From the NCBI RefSeq assembly GCF_002160055.1, contig NZ_NFJV01000030.1, forward strand, positions 1 to 44,142: a stretch of DNA of 44,142 nucleotides. Reading direction: 5' to 3'. The notes under the pieces are model-generated. The model had not been told where the DNA came from and searched no databases. It was given only the letters and a program-made list of their open reading frames with translations. The first letter of the stretch is position 1, and every line of letters starts with the position of its first letter. The stretch is from Mediterranea sp. An20. GTDB lineage: Bacteria > Bacteroidota > Bacteroidia > Bacteroidales > Bacteroidaceae. A program made the translations under genes and the position numbers. Shown here in pieces: positions 34,187-40,736 of this stretch.

Positions 34187-35215
34187 TCATTTTTTACTAT
34201 TTGTATCATCCGAAACTTTCCAATATCCTGTATTTTCATCTCCTATGCGTTGGAGTCTCTTCTCTGCCTTCAGTTTATCTATGTCACGCGAAATGGTACG
34301 AGGAGAGACTTTCAATAATTCTGCTATTTTTGAAACAGAATAGTCTTTATTCTGTTTAACCAAATTGATAATAGCATCCCTACGAGCATTAGCAACTGCT
34401 ATTTGGGCTTTAATTCCGCCACTGACATCACCACTGACATCACCACTGACATCACCTTTAGAATCTTCTTTTTTAGCCACATACTCAGCATTGCGTACAA
34501 CGACCTTGAACGTAGTTATATCGTCCAAGACAAATTGCGCGGAAGTGTTGCCGTTTTCGATCAGTACATCTTGCACCATATTGATGCCACGCCCGAACTT
34601 GTTGACATATCCCAATGTTTTCATGGCTTCGGCCACTACAGGATTACGGTAATCGTTCTCATTGGGGAAATTTTCTATGCGGGCTTTGCCGTACAGGTTT
34701 CCAGGGTTGTCTATTTCGATGCGGTCTGAATACTCATAAAACTTTGTCGGGGCATTACTACCCTCGTATGAACGGTGCATAACTGAGTTCATAAGTAGCT
34801 CACGTATAGCCACATACGGATAGTTTATCTTCTCTTCTTCACGTAAGGCCGACACAAGGACCGGACGTTTGTTCTCGATGGTATATTTCACGAAAGAATC
34901 CAGTTCCTTCAGCATTTGTATCAAGTTGTCGGAAAAGCGGTTCTCTTTTACGACCTTGGCAGCCCTGTTCAAGCCGTCAAAACGCACATATTGGATATAG
35001 GCCCCGAAAATATACGATTGTGGATTATGTCCCAATAACAGCATCCCGGCATTGGTAGGACAGTTGTAATTCCTGTCAAACAACCTTAGCGAGGCCAGTT
35101 GTTGAACAACATCCCTTTTGTCATTTTTCAAAATCTCCGGAGAAATGGCTTTCGGCAGATAATCACTTTGAAACAAACCTATATCCAAGTTGGACGAAGG
35201 CTTACATTGAAGCAT
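34187..35215 (-). pseudogene. N-terminally truncated AlbA/Schlafen-type ATP-binding regulator
   Basis: The remaining 342 codons encode the C-terminal part of the RecG-like ATP-binding family: LASLRLFDRNYNCPTNAGML, GAYIQYVRFDG, the HATPase_c_4-like segment AIRELLMNSVMHRSYEGSNA to FGRGINMVQDVL, and a winged-helix tail SVSKIAELLKVSPRTISRDI. The N-terminal AlbA_2 nucleic-acid-binding domain of about 150 residues is missing. The first residues (MLQC) are read from sequence that belongs, on the other strand, to a Fic gene remnant, so the open frame starts at a rearrangement junction. A short tandem GDVS repeat (GDVSGDVSGDVSGG) precedes the winged helix. It may still be expressed, but the family's normal function is probably lost. 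Confidence 0.75.
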
Positions 35216-35505
35216 ATATGTAAGTTTGTTTCAGACATTGGGCAAATCCATCCTTTTGGAGAAGGGAACACACGTACCACTGCCGTGTTCACCATGAAAT
35301 ACCTTCATACATTTGGATTCACATTCGACGACAGCGTATTTCAAGAACACTCAAAGACAATCCCGAAGCTACTCAAACTGAGATTGCAGCACATATCGGC
35401 AAATCTCTCCGAACCGTTAAGCGAATGACCCCCTCTTTGATAGAACATGGTTTGCTGGAACGGGAAAACGGGAAAAGAAACGGAAAATGGATCGTCAAGA
35501 AGTGA
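35203..35505 (+). pseudogene. Fic-family protein remnant with internal deletion
   Basis: In one frame LTLKHICKFVSDIGQIHPFG followed by EGNTRTTAVFTMKYLHTFGF matches the Fic core motif HPFxxGNxRT. It runs to VFQEHS near 35353. From 35338, in a different frame, RTLKDNPEATQTEIAAHIGK and SLRTVKRMTPSLIEHGLLE match the winged-helix tail found at the end of this type of Fic protein, ending with a stop at 35503-35505. The N-terminal part and about 100 residues between the Fic motif and the tail are absent. Fic proteins AMP-modify target proteins; this one cannot be functional. Confidence 0.8.
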
Positions 35506-35509
35506 TTCC

Positions 35510-35623
35510 AAACACAGAGACACAAGTTCCGTAACTGTCTGTCGGAAAATGATGAGAGGAGGACACGGAGTTCGCGGCTTCGCCGCACACGAAAGAGGGG
35601 AATAACTCTGTGTCTCTGTGTTT
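35510..35623. repeat. Dispersed CACAGAGACAC inverted-repeat element (copy 2, perfect ends)
   Basis: A 114-bp element with perfect 16-bp terminal inverted repeats (35510-35525 and 35608-35623, reading AAACACAGAGACACAG). The core matches copy 1 at 31395, including the GCGGCTTCGCCGC mini-hairpin, and the similarity continues past the right end to CACATTTACT. It starts four bases after the Fic remnant's stop. Confidence 0.85.
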
Positions 35624-35664
35624 AGTATCATTTCATTTTACACATTTACTTAAGGTAATTATTT

Positions 35665-35874
35665 TTAAGTTCTTTCCTGCAACTCCCGTATCACATCCTC
35701 CACGATGTAGCGGTCTCCCATCAAATAAAGAGCTGTACTAGGATCATGCAGTCGTTCACAAGTCCGCGACGAATAAAATATATCCAAAGCTCGCTCTGAA
35801 GAAACACCGATTCGTTCTGCCAATAACACAATAATACGTCCTATCTTGTTCCACAAGAGAAGGTCATTCAACAT
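35665..35874 (-). CDS. DUF3791-type small protein (third gene of ART operon)
   Basis: A 69-residue protein: MLNDLLLWNKIGRIIVLLAE, then RIGVSSERALDIFYSSRTCE and LYLMGDRYIVEDVIRELQER. The layout (N-terminal helix, a helix bearing a conserved tyrosine or phenylalanine, and a C-terminal stretch with VEDV) matches DUF3791, small proteins that accompany DUF3990. Its start overlaps the end of the DUF3990 gene by 11 bp. It has a strong Shine-Dalgarno, AAAGGAGG (GGAGG at 35880-35884), five bases before the ATG. Within a toxin-antitoxin reading it would be an antitoxin or accessory component; this is inferred from context. Confidence 0.75.
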   Translation of the reverse strand: MLNDLLLWNKIGRIIVLLAERIGVSSERALDIFYSSRTCERLHDPSTALYLMGDRYIVEDVIRELQERT

Positions 35875-36385
35875 AACGACCTCCTTTCTTCTTCAACTGT
35901 ACGATAAAACTCTCTTTAAAATGAAGACATCTATCCACCAATCGTTGATTGAGCAAACACATCTGATGATTAGGCTGATGCTGTGCCAATTGGGCTATAG
36001 CAAAATCGGCAGACATCATACCCGCCATATAACCCTCAACCGTATCAATGACTCGGTCATTAGCCACTCCTCCTTCTATGAAATCATATTCCACCCACGG
36101 CCTCTCTCCCGAACGACTCTGCACAATAAAATCTAACCATGCCCGGTCGTAAGCCTTGAAAATCAGACAATGGAAATGATTATATACATAATCTATATCT
36201 AATTCATAGATGTTAAGTATAGCATCTGCCCGTGGCACACGCATGGCAACAGTCCTAGCCCATTGCTCAGCCTGTTCACGCAAAACAGTTACATAAAACC
36301 CTTGTCCAAAATCCAAATCCGACCGTTCATATCCAACAATGGGCTTTTGAACCTCACAAGCTGCACCATGATACACTTGCATCAT
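35864..36385 (-). CDS. DUF3990 protein, ADP-ribosyltransferase-like (putative toxin)
   Basis: A 173-residue protein of the DUF3990 family, which has an ADP-ribosyltransferase-type fold. VYHGA (residues 4-8) supplies the ART histidine, DFGQGFYVTVLREQAEQWA (25-43) contains the conserved aromatic Y31, and GVANDRV (106-112) and HQPNHQMCLLNQ (136-147) are later family blocks. The last is usually NNQIC, so Q141 may take the place of the catalytic acid. The gene starts within ATGATG overlapping the upstream stop, with GGAGG (36392-36396) six bases ahead. It is sandwiched between two DUF3791 genes with overlaps on both sides, so all three are translated together. Toxicity and target are inferred, not shown. 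Confidence 0.8.
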   Translation of the reverse strand: MMQVYHGAACEVQKPIVGYERSDLDFGQGFYVTVLREQAEQWARTVAMRVPRADAILNIYELDIDYVYNHFHCLIFKAYDRAWLDFIVQSRSGERPWVEYDFIEGGVANDRVIDTVEGYMAGMMSADFAIAQLAQHQPNHQMCLLNQRLVDRCLHFKESFIVQLKKKGGRYVE

Positions 36386-36657
36386 CTCTCACCTCCTTCC
36401 TCATCCACCATAGACATCCCCGCCGCCTCCCAGTTATGCAAAGTTTCCAGCAACGTATCTGTCACATATTGCCGACTTTGCGTATGCAACACATCATAAT
36501 AAGGGAGAATATAATGGTGTATCATTCCCACCCGAGACATACGCCTATACATCTCCGTAGCTGGAATATTCTCCCGGCGTGCAACAGCCTCGATGCATGA
36601 AGCGACAAATATCATGCGCGATTGCTCATCTGTCATTTGGCGTAACTGTTCCATCAT
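36382..36657 (-). CDS. DUF3791-type small protein (first gene of ART operon)
   Basis: A 91-residue protein: MMEQLRQMTDEQSRMIFVAS, then CIEAVARRENIPATEMYRRM and YILPYYDVLHTQSRQYVTDT. The motif HYxxLHTQSxxYVxxD is typical of DUF3791. An in-frame ATG at 36699 was rejected because it lies upstream of the -7 box at 36673-36680; the ATG at 36657 has GGAGG (36663-36667) five bases ahead. The last four bases overlap the DUF3990 start. It opens the three-gene operon, the usual place for an antitoxin. Confidence 0.78.
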   Translation of the reverse strand: MMEQLRQMTDEQSRMIFVASCIEAVARRENIPATEMYRRMSRVGMIHHYILPYYDVLHTQSRQYVTDTLLETLHNWEAAGMSMVDEEGGER

Positions 36658-36672
36658 TTGATCCTCCGTCGA

Positions 36673-36680
36673 CAAAGATA
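36673..36680 (-). promoter_or_regulatory. -7 box of the DUF3791-DUF3990-DUF3791 operon
   Basis: The minus strand reads TATCTTTG, an exact match, about 15 nt before the ATG at 36657. It fixes the first start codon and indicates a leader of about ten bases that contains little more than the Shine-Dalgarno. Confidence 0.65.
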
Positions 36681-37079
36681 GTAAAATTCTCCATATCACA
36701 GATTCGTTTTACTTGATTTTTCTCACGGCTAACCGACATTCTATTCTTCCCATACCTGCCTATTAGTTATCTTTTTTTATCGCTACCAAACCATACTATT
36801 CCAATGCCTTCAACATTTAAAAAAGTCCTGAACGCATTCTACTGTTAAGCGGCAAACCACTCTAACTAAACACATACTTATAATCTAACACACAGACAAA
36901 CATTCAACGCAAAATATAAATGGAAATATAAATGTTTTTGTGATATGTTTCACAGCATCTTACTTATAAACAGATATTTGATAATTCAAAAGTTACCTTT
37001 TTTAGTAAAAGATAATACAAAAAAGTGAGATACTGAGCAAATCACGGAAATATGATTGAAAGTTAATGATTTATGGGGT
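36681..37079. other. AT-rich gene-free interval at the chromosome/ICE boundary
   Basis: About 400 bp without a supportable gene. It is markedly more AT-rich than the sequence on either side. The ICE left attachment site (attL) probably lies in it or just right of it, but without the right end the core sequence cannot be identified. Confidence 0.5.
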
Positions 37080-37097
37080 TTTGGCGATTTGGACGGG

Positions 37098-37133
37098 TGC
37101 CAACTGAAACCGTGAAAATGCCAACTTGAACCG
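37098..37133 (+). repeat. Paired 15-bp direct repeats upstream of the integrase
   Basis: TGCCAACTGAAACCG (37098-37112) and TGCCAACTTGAACCG (37119-37133) are 21 bp apart, two helical turns, on the same face of the DNA. This is the arrangement expected for integrase arm-type or excisionase sites. Confidence 0.6.
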
Positions 37134-37318
37134 AAATTACGTTACCATCTCGTTACTTAAAATCGGAACGGGTAACAGGATGGAAAAGCCCGGCAAAACA
37201 TGGCAAGAACTGCAATTATACAGGCAGTTGGCAAGGTTCGGGATGAAAAAGTCTTGCGGCAGATTCGATTGCGTTGGTCTGCTGCGGTTTACATACAGGC
37301 AAACAGCTCTACACAAGG

Positions 37319-37326
37319 TAATTTTG
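37319..37326 (+). promoter_or_regulatory. -7 box of the integrase gene
   Basis: TAATTTTG fits TAnnTTTG and lies 22 bases before the ATG at 37349. Confidence 0.5.
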
Positions 37327-37348
37327 CAACCATAAAAAAGTATGAACT

Positions 37349-38584
37349 ATGAGTAGAGCGACATTCAAGATTTTATTTTACCTCAAGCGCAACGCGCCGA
37401 AGAAGAACGGGCTGATACCGGTCATGTGCCGTATCACGGTGAACGGGAAAATCGCACAGTTCAGTTGCAAGCTGGACGTGGAGGAAAAGATGTGGAGCGT
37501 GGAAACCGGACGGCTGACCGGAAGGAGCAACGTGGCTCTGGAAGGCAACCGTATGCTGGACAAAATCCGCGTGGGTGTGAACAAGGCCTATCAGGACGTG
37601 TTCGACCGTGACACTTATGTCACGGCGGAGAAGGTACGCAACGAATACCTCGGCATGGGCATGAACCACAAGACGCTGCTTGCCGTGTTCCAGCAGCACA
37701 ACGAGGACTATGCCAAATTAGTGGGCAAGATGAAGAGCCAACGCAGCTATTGGAAATACTGCGTGGTTTACAAGCACCTGTCGGAGTTCATCAAAACCCG
37801 GTACAAGGTGGAGGACATCGCCCTGAAAGAGCTTGCGCCCGCCTTCATCACGGACTTCGAGCTGTTCCTGCGCGTGGAGAAAGGGCATTGCACCAACACC
37901 GTGTGGTCGTACATGATGCCTTTCCGGAGCATCATCTTCACCGCCATCAACAACGGCTGGTTGCAGCGCGACCCGTTCTATGCCTACCACATCACGAAGG
38001 AGGAAACGAAACGCGGCTACCTGACGAAAGAGGAAATCACGCAGATGATAAACTGCACGTTCAAGAGGAAGAACTATGAACTGATACGCGACCTCTTCAT
38101 CTTCTGCTGCTTCACCGGTTTGAGCTGGCGTGACATGGCGAACCTCACGGAAGAGAACCTGCAAATTTCCTTCGACGGGCATCTGTGGATAAAGACGAGC
38201 CGCCAGAAAACGGGAGTGGAAACGAACATCCGCCTGCTGGACGTGGCGAAGCACATCATCGACAAATACAAAGGCGTTTCCAAAGACGGCAAGCTGCTGC
38301 CTGTCCCATGCTATAACATCTGTAAATACGGCATCAAACAGGTAGCCAGACAATGCGGGATAAACAAAAACGTGACCTGGCACCAAAGTAGGCATTCGTA
38401 TGCCACGACGATATGTCTTTCCAACGGCGTACCCATTGAAACGCTGTCGAAACTGATGGGGCATACAAGCATCCGTTCGACCCAGATATACGCGAAAATC
38501 ACGGCTGAGAAGATGAGCCGGGACATGGAACTGCTCTCCCAAAAACTCGCCCCGATGGAACAGTTCATCTGCCAAGCCATTTAG
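37349..38584 (+). CDS. Tyrosine recombinase (ICE integrase)
   Basis: A 411-residue site-specific recombinase of the Bacteroides conjugative-transposon type. The N-terminal arm-binding domain (FKILFYLKRNAPKKNGLIPV) is followed by a SAM-like core-binding domain (about residues 115-205) and the catalytic domain. Visible active-site elements are arginine in CFTGLSWRDMANL, the lysine-bearing hairpin IKTSRQKTGVE, HQSRHSYATTI (HxxR), and LMGHTSIRSTQIYAKI with the histidine and the nucleophilic tyrosine. It should catalyse integration and excision. It is the first gene inside the element, with direct repeats and a promoter ahead. The next gene follows in the same direction. Confidence 0.96.
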   Translation: MSRATFKILFYLKRNAPKKNGLIPVMCRITVNGKIAQFSCKLDVEEKMWSVETGRLTGRSNVALEGNRMLDKIRVGVNKAYQDVFDRDTYVTAEKVRNEYLGMGMNHKTLLAVFQQHNEDYAKLVGKMKSQRSYWKYCVVYKHLSEFIKTRYKVEDIALKELAPAFITDFELFLRVEKGHCTNTVWSYMMPFRSIIFTAINNGWLQRDPFYAYHITKEETKRGYLTKEEITQMINCTFKRKNYELIRDLFIFCCFTGLSWRDMANLTEENLQISFDGHLWIKTSRQKTGVETNIRLLDVAKHIIDKYKGVSKDGKLLPVPCYNICKYGIKQVARQCGINKNVTWHQSRHSYATTICLSNGVPIETLSKLMGHTSIRSTQIYAKITAEKMSRDMELLSQKLAPMEQFICQAI

Positions 38585-38611
38585 AAGTTGAACCCGAAAA
38601 CGAAAAGAAGC

Positions 38612-38974
38612 ATGGAAACGAGAGGCATCATAACAATAGAAGAAAAGACGGTAGTCCTGCCCGATGCCGAAGTGTGGATGACGACCGGAGAAATCGCAGG
38701 CCTGTTCTATGTGCGCGGCGTGTCGGTGGAAGCCGCCATAAGGAAACTGAAAAAGGACGGCATCGCGGACGGCGGTTCATGCCGGCGCATACGGCTACAG
38801 GAAGCAAAAGGTTATACGGAGATTTACGGCATGGAAACGGTCATAGCCCTGTCGTTCCGGTTCGACACGGGGCAGGCGGCACTGTTCCGCAAATGGCTCG
38901 CCCGGACGGTGGCGTGTTCCAAGAAAGAGCCTACGGTCTTGTTCCTGCATCATCCGCATGGGGCATACTGCTGA
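38612..38974 (+). CDS. RhuM-like small DNA-binding-type protein
   Basis: A 120-residue protein. VVLPDAEVWMTTGEIAGLFY, then VRGVSVEAAIRKLKKDGI, resembles the N-terminal helix-turn-helix of RhuM-type virulence proteins (VWLxxxxIAxLF), and YGMETVIALSFRFDTGQAAL with FRKWLARTV matches their second block. It is much shorter than RhuM (about 330 residues), a form common next to Bacteroides integrases. An upstream TTG was rejected; the ATG at 38612 is preferred. It follows the integrase by 27 bp and ends in a strong terminator. Function in the element is unknown; a recombination or regulatory role is a guess. Confidence 0.75.
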   Translation: METRGIITIEEKTVVLPDAEVWMTTGEIAGLFYVRGVSVEAAIRKLKKDGIADGGSCRRIRLQEAKGYTEIYGMETVIALSFRFDTGQAALFRKWLARTVACSKKEPTVLFLHHPHGAYC

Positions 38975-38998
38975 ACGGCACAGGCACGGTCTGAAATG

Positions 38999-39049
38999 AA
39001 CATCGGGAGCGGCAACCCGCATGAGGGTATCCGTCTCCCGATGTTTTTT
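38999..39049 (+). terminator. Terminator after the integrase/RhuM-like unit
   Basis: AACATCGGGAG (38999-39009) pairs with CTCCCGATGTT (39035-39045), followed by a run of T to 39049. It separates this unit from the convergent helix-turn-helix genes. Confidence 0.88.
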
Positions 39050-39063
39050 ACTTGCCGCAAGCG

Positions 39064-39357
39064 TCAGTATGCCTTGCGGTAGTTACGTTCCAGTACCTTC
39101 TGGATGTCGCTCTCGCGGTAGAGCGTCTTGCCGCCGAACAGGAAATAGGGCAATATCCCCTCGTGGCGGTACTGCTGCAAGGTGCGCCGGCTCACGTGCA
39201 GCCTTTGCGCCAAGTCCCTGTCGGTGAGGTAACGCTCGCCGCCCATCGGTGGGATGTATCCGTCGGCGAGCCTGTCCGCCATTTTCAGGCTTCTCCGGAC
39301 GGACTGCATGGCGTCGGCAAGTACGCCGCAGTCCTTTGTCAATACATTGTCATTCAT
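39064..39357 (-). CDS. Helix-turn-helix excisionase-type protein
   Basis: A 97-residue protein with a MerR/excisionase-like winged helix: RYLTDRDLAQRLHVSRRTLQ, then QYRHEGILPYFLFGGKTLYR and ESDIQKVLERNYRK. The preceding 40 residues are a helical lead. Proteins of this type near integrases often act as recombination directionality factors. It is second in a two-gene minus-strand unit, 32 bp after 39390-39680. It shares the HVSRRTLQxYR motif with the proteins at 39985 and 40350. Confidence 0.85.
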   Translation of the reverse strand: MNDNVLTKDCGVLADAMQSVRRSLKMADRLADGYIPPMGGERYLTDRDLAQRLHVSRRTLQQYRHEGILPYFLFGGKTLYRESDIQKVLERNYRKAY

Positions 39358-39389
39358 CTTACATAGGATTTAGTGGCACACTTCAAGTG

Positions 39390-39680
39390 TCAGACGGACG
39401 GTTGTCCCGTTTCGGGAACGGGCAACAGCCGTTCCACATCCTCCGGCCTGTAATAGAACTTGCGTCCGATTTGGGAATATGCAATGCCGTGCCTGTCGCG
39501 CATGGCCTGCAAGGTCTTCGGGGTTATGCTCAGCATACGGCACACGTCCTCCGTGTCCATCCATTCGGCAAGGCGGCGGTCGCCGCCCTTTTCGGCAAGC
39601 GTCCTCACCCTGTCCTCCAATGCCTTCACTCCGGCAAGGAGCATATCGAAGGCGGTCTTCTCAATGATTACTATTTCCAT
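39390..39680 (-). CDS. Helix-turn-helix domain protein
   Basis: A 96-residue protein beginning MEIVIIEKTAFDMLLAGVKA, a helical N-terminal stretch, followed by a winged-helix domain DTEDVCRMLSITPKTLQAMR and GIAYSQIGRKFYYRPEDVER. It is typical of the paired small regulators of Bacteroides conjugative elements. Transcribed from the TAACTTTG box at 39707-39714 together with the excisionase-type gene downstream. Its N-terminus (MEIxxxE) resembles that of the plus-strand protein at 39985, suggesting ancient duplication. Confidence 0.85.
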   Translation of the reverse strand: MEIVIIEKTAFDMLLAGVKALEDRVRTLAEKGGDRRLAEWMDTEDVCRMLSITPKTLQAMRDRHGIAYSQIGRKFYYRPEDVERLLPVPETGQPSV

Positions 39681-39706
39681 TCTTTCAAAATTTTATCGGT
39701 TTGCCG

Positions 39707-39714
39707 CAAAGTTA
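39707..39714 (-). promoter_or_regulatory. -7 box of the minus-strand helix-turn-helix pair
   Basis: The minus strand reads TAACTTTG, an exact match, 26 bases before the ATG at 39680. Confidence 0.6.
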
Positions 39715-39760
39715 CACAGCCGTGGGCCGGAACCGACCGGGCAAGGAAACAGTGGCAGCT

Positions 39761-39784
39761 TGTGGCTCTTTTTATTGTGCCACA
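39761..39784. promoter_or_regulatory. Dyad in the divergent control region of the ICE regulators
   Basis: TGTGGC (39761-39766) and GCCACA (39779-39784) form a perfect 6-bp dyad with a 12-nt T-rich spacer. It lies in the 304-bp gap between divergent regulator genes and could be an operator. Nothing else was recognised in that gap apart from the -7 box at 39707. Confidence 0.35.
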
Positions 39785-39984
39785 TCAGGACATGAGGGAA
39801 ACAGACGGCTTGGAATGTCCGTTTGGCGGTTTTCCATGATAAAAATGCCCGTTGAAGCCCCTGCAAGGTGGAAAATCCATAAAAATCTCACGTAAGTTAC
39901 GGGTAAGTACCGTGCCCGCCCCTTTGGAATAGCCGAATTTTGCTCCCGACAAATTGATTCATTAACGATTAAAGCGATTGAGAA

Positions 39985-40335
39985 ATGGAAATCATCACGA
40001 TGGAAAGCGCCGCCTACAAGGACATCGTAGGGCGCATCGAGGAAATCGCCTCCCATGTGAGGAGGCAAGGCATGGAGGGACAGCGGAACGATACCGCCTG
40101 CCTTCTGGACAGCCGCGAAGTGATGCGCCTGCTCTGTGTCAGCCGCCGCACGCTGCAACGGCTGCGCGACGAGAAGCGCATCGGGTATGTCATCATCCGG
40201 GGCGACTGCCGTTACCCTCCGGAAGAAGTGGAACGCATCATCCGGGAGAATGCGGTCAAGACTTCACCGGAGAAACCGGAGGAACTGAAACACAACTACC
40301 GGCTCCGCACGGGCGGAAAGGCGGGCTGGAAATGA
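39985..40335 (+). CDS. Helix-turn-helix domain protein
   Basis: A 116-residue protein: MEIITMESAAYKDIVGRIEE (helical lead), then LLDSREVMRLLCVSRRTLQR, LRDEKRIGYVIIRGDCRYPP and EEVERIIRENA, a MerR/excisionase-type winged helix. A basic tail follows (RLRTGGKAGWK). The stop overlaps an ATGA that could start the next frame, so translation is coupled or nearly so. It begins a plus-strand operon running through the DUF4099/DUF3945 gene towards topB. Its role is probably regulatory, as with similarly placed genes in other Bacteroides elements. Confidence 0.85.
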   Translation: MEIITMESAAYKDIVGRIEEIASHVRRQGMEGQRNDTACLLDSREVMRLLCVSRRTLQRLRDEKRIGYVIIRGDCRYPPEEVERIIRENAVKTSPEKPEELKHNYRLRTGGKAGWK

Positions 40336-40349
40336 AAGGAGGAACGGCT

Positions 40350-40730
40350 ATGGAGTTTTTAGACAGACGCACTTTCGAGGACTGCATGAGGCAGGTGTTC
40401 AGCCGCCTCGACCGTCAGGAGGAGATGCTCTCCGCCATGCGCGGTGACGTGAATGAAAAGCCGCAGGGCACCGCCTTGTTGGAAGAGGACACGATGGACA
40501 ACCAAGACGTGTGCATGCTGCTCCACGTGAGCAAACGTACCCTGCAACGCTACCGCAGCGACGGGCTGCTGCCCTACCGGATGCACCGCCACAAGACCTA
40601 TTACCGCAGGGCGGACGTGGAACTGTTCATCAGCACCCACATGCGGGAAATACTCCGTGACAGGGCTCAGGATAAGGCGGACAATACCAAAAGAAAATCA
40701 AACGACAAAAAAACGAACCGTAAAAATTAA
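40350..40730 (+). CDS. Helix-turn-helix domain protein
   Basis: A 126-residue protein starting MEFLDRRTFEDCMRQVFSRL, with the winged helix MDNQDVCMLLHVSKRTLQRY followed by RSDGLLPYRMHRHKTYYRRA and DVELFISTHMREIL. A basic, lysine-rich tail ends it (KRKSNDKKTNRKN). The ATG at 40350 is preceded by AAAGGAGG (GGAGG at 40338-40342) seven bases upstream, an unusually good Shine-Dalgarno for this genome; the ATG at 40332 overlapping the previous stop is a less likely start. It is the fourth related small regulator in 1.7 kb. Confidence 0.85.
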   Translation: MEFLDRRTFEDCMRQVFSRLDRQEEMLSAMRGDVNEKPQGTALLEEDTMDNQDVCMLLHVSKRTLQRYRSDGLLPYRMHRHKTYYRRADVELFISTHMREILRDRAQDKADNTKRKSNDKKTNRKN

Positions 40731-40736
40731 ACTGAA

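Noticed and set aside
37126..37335. A 69-codon open frame between the direct repeats and the integrase
   Set aside because: No family resemblance, no ribosome or promoter signal of its own, and it covers the region where recombination sites are expected.
36681..37348. Search for the ICE core attachment sequence
   Set aside because: Several TTTG-containing stretches exist, but without the right end no direct-repeat core can be verified.
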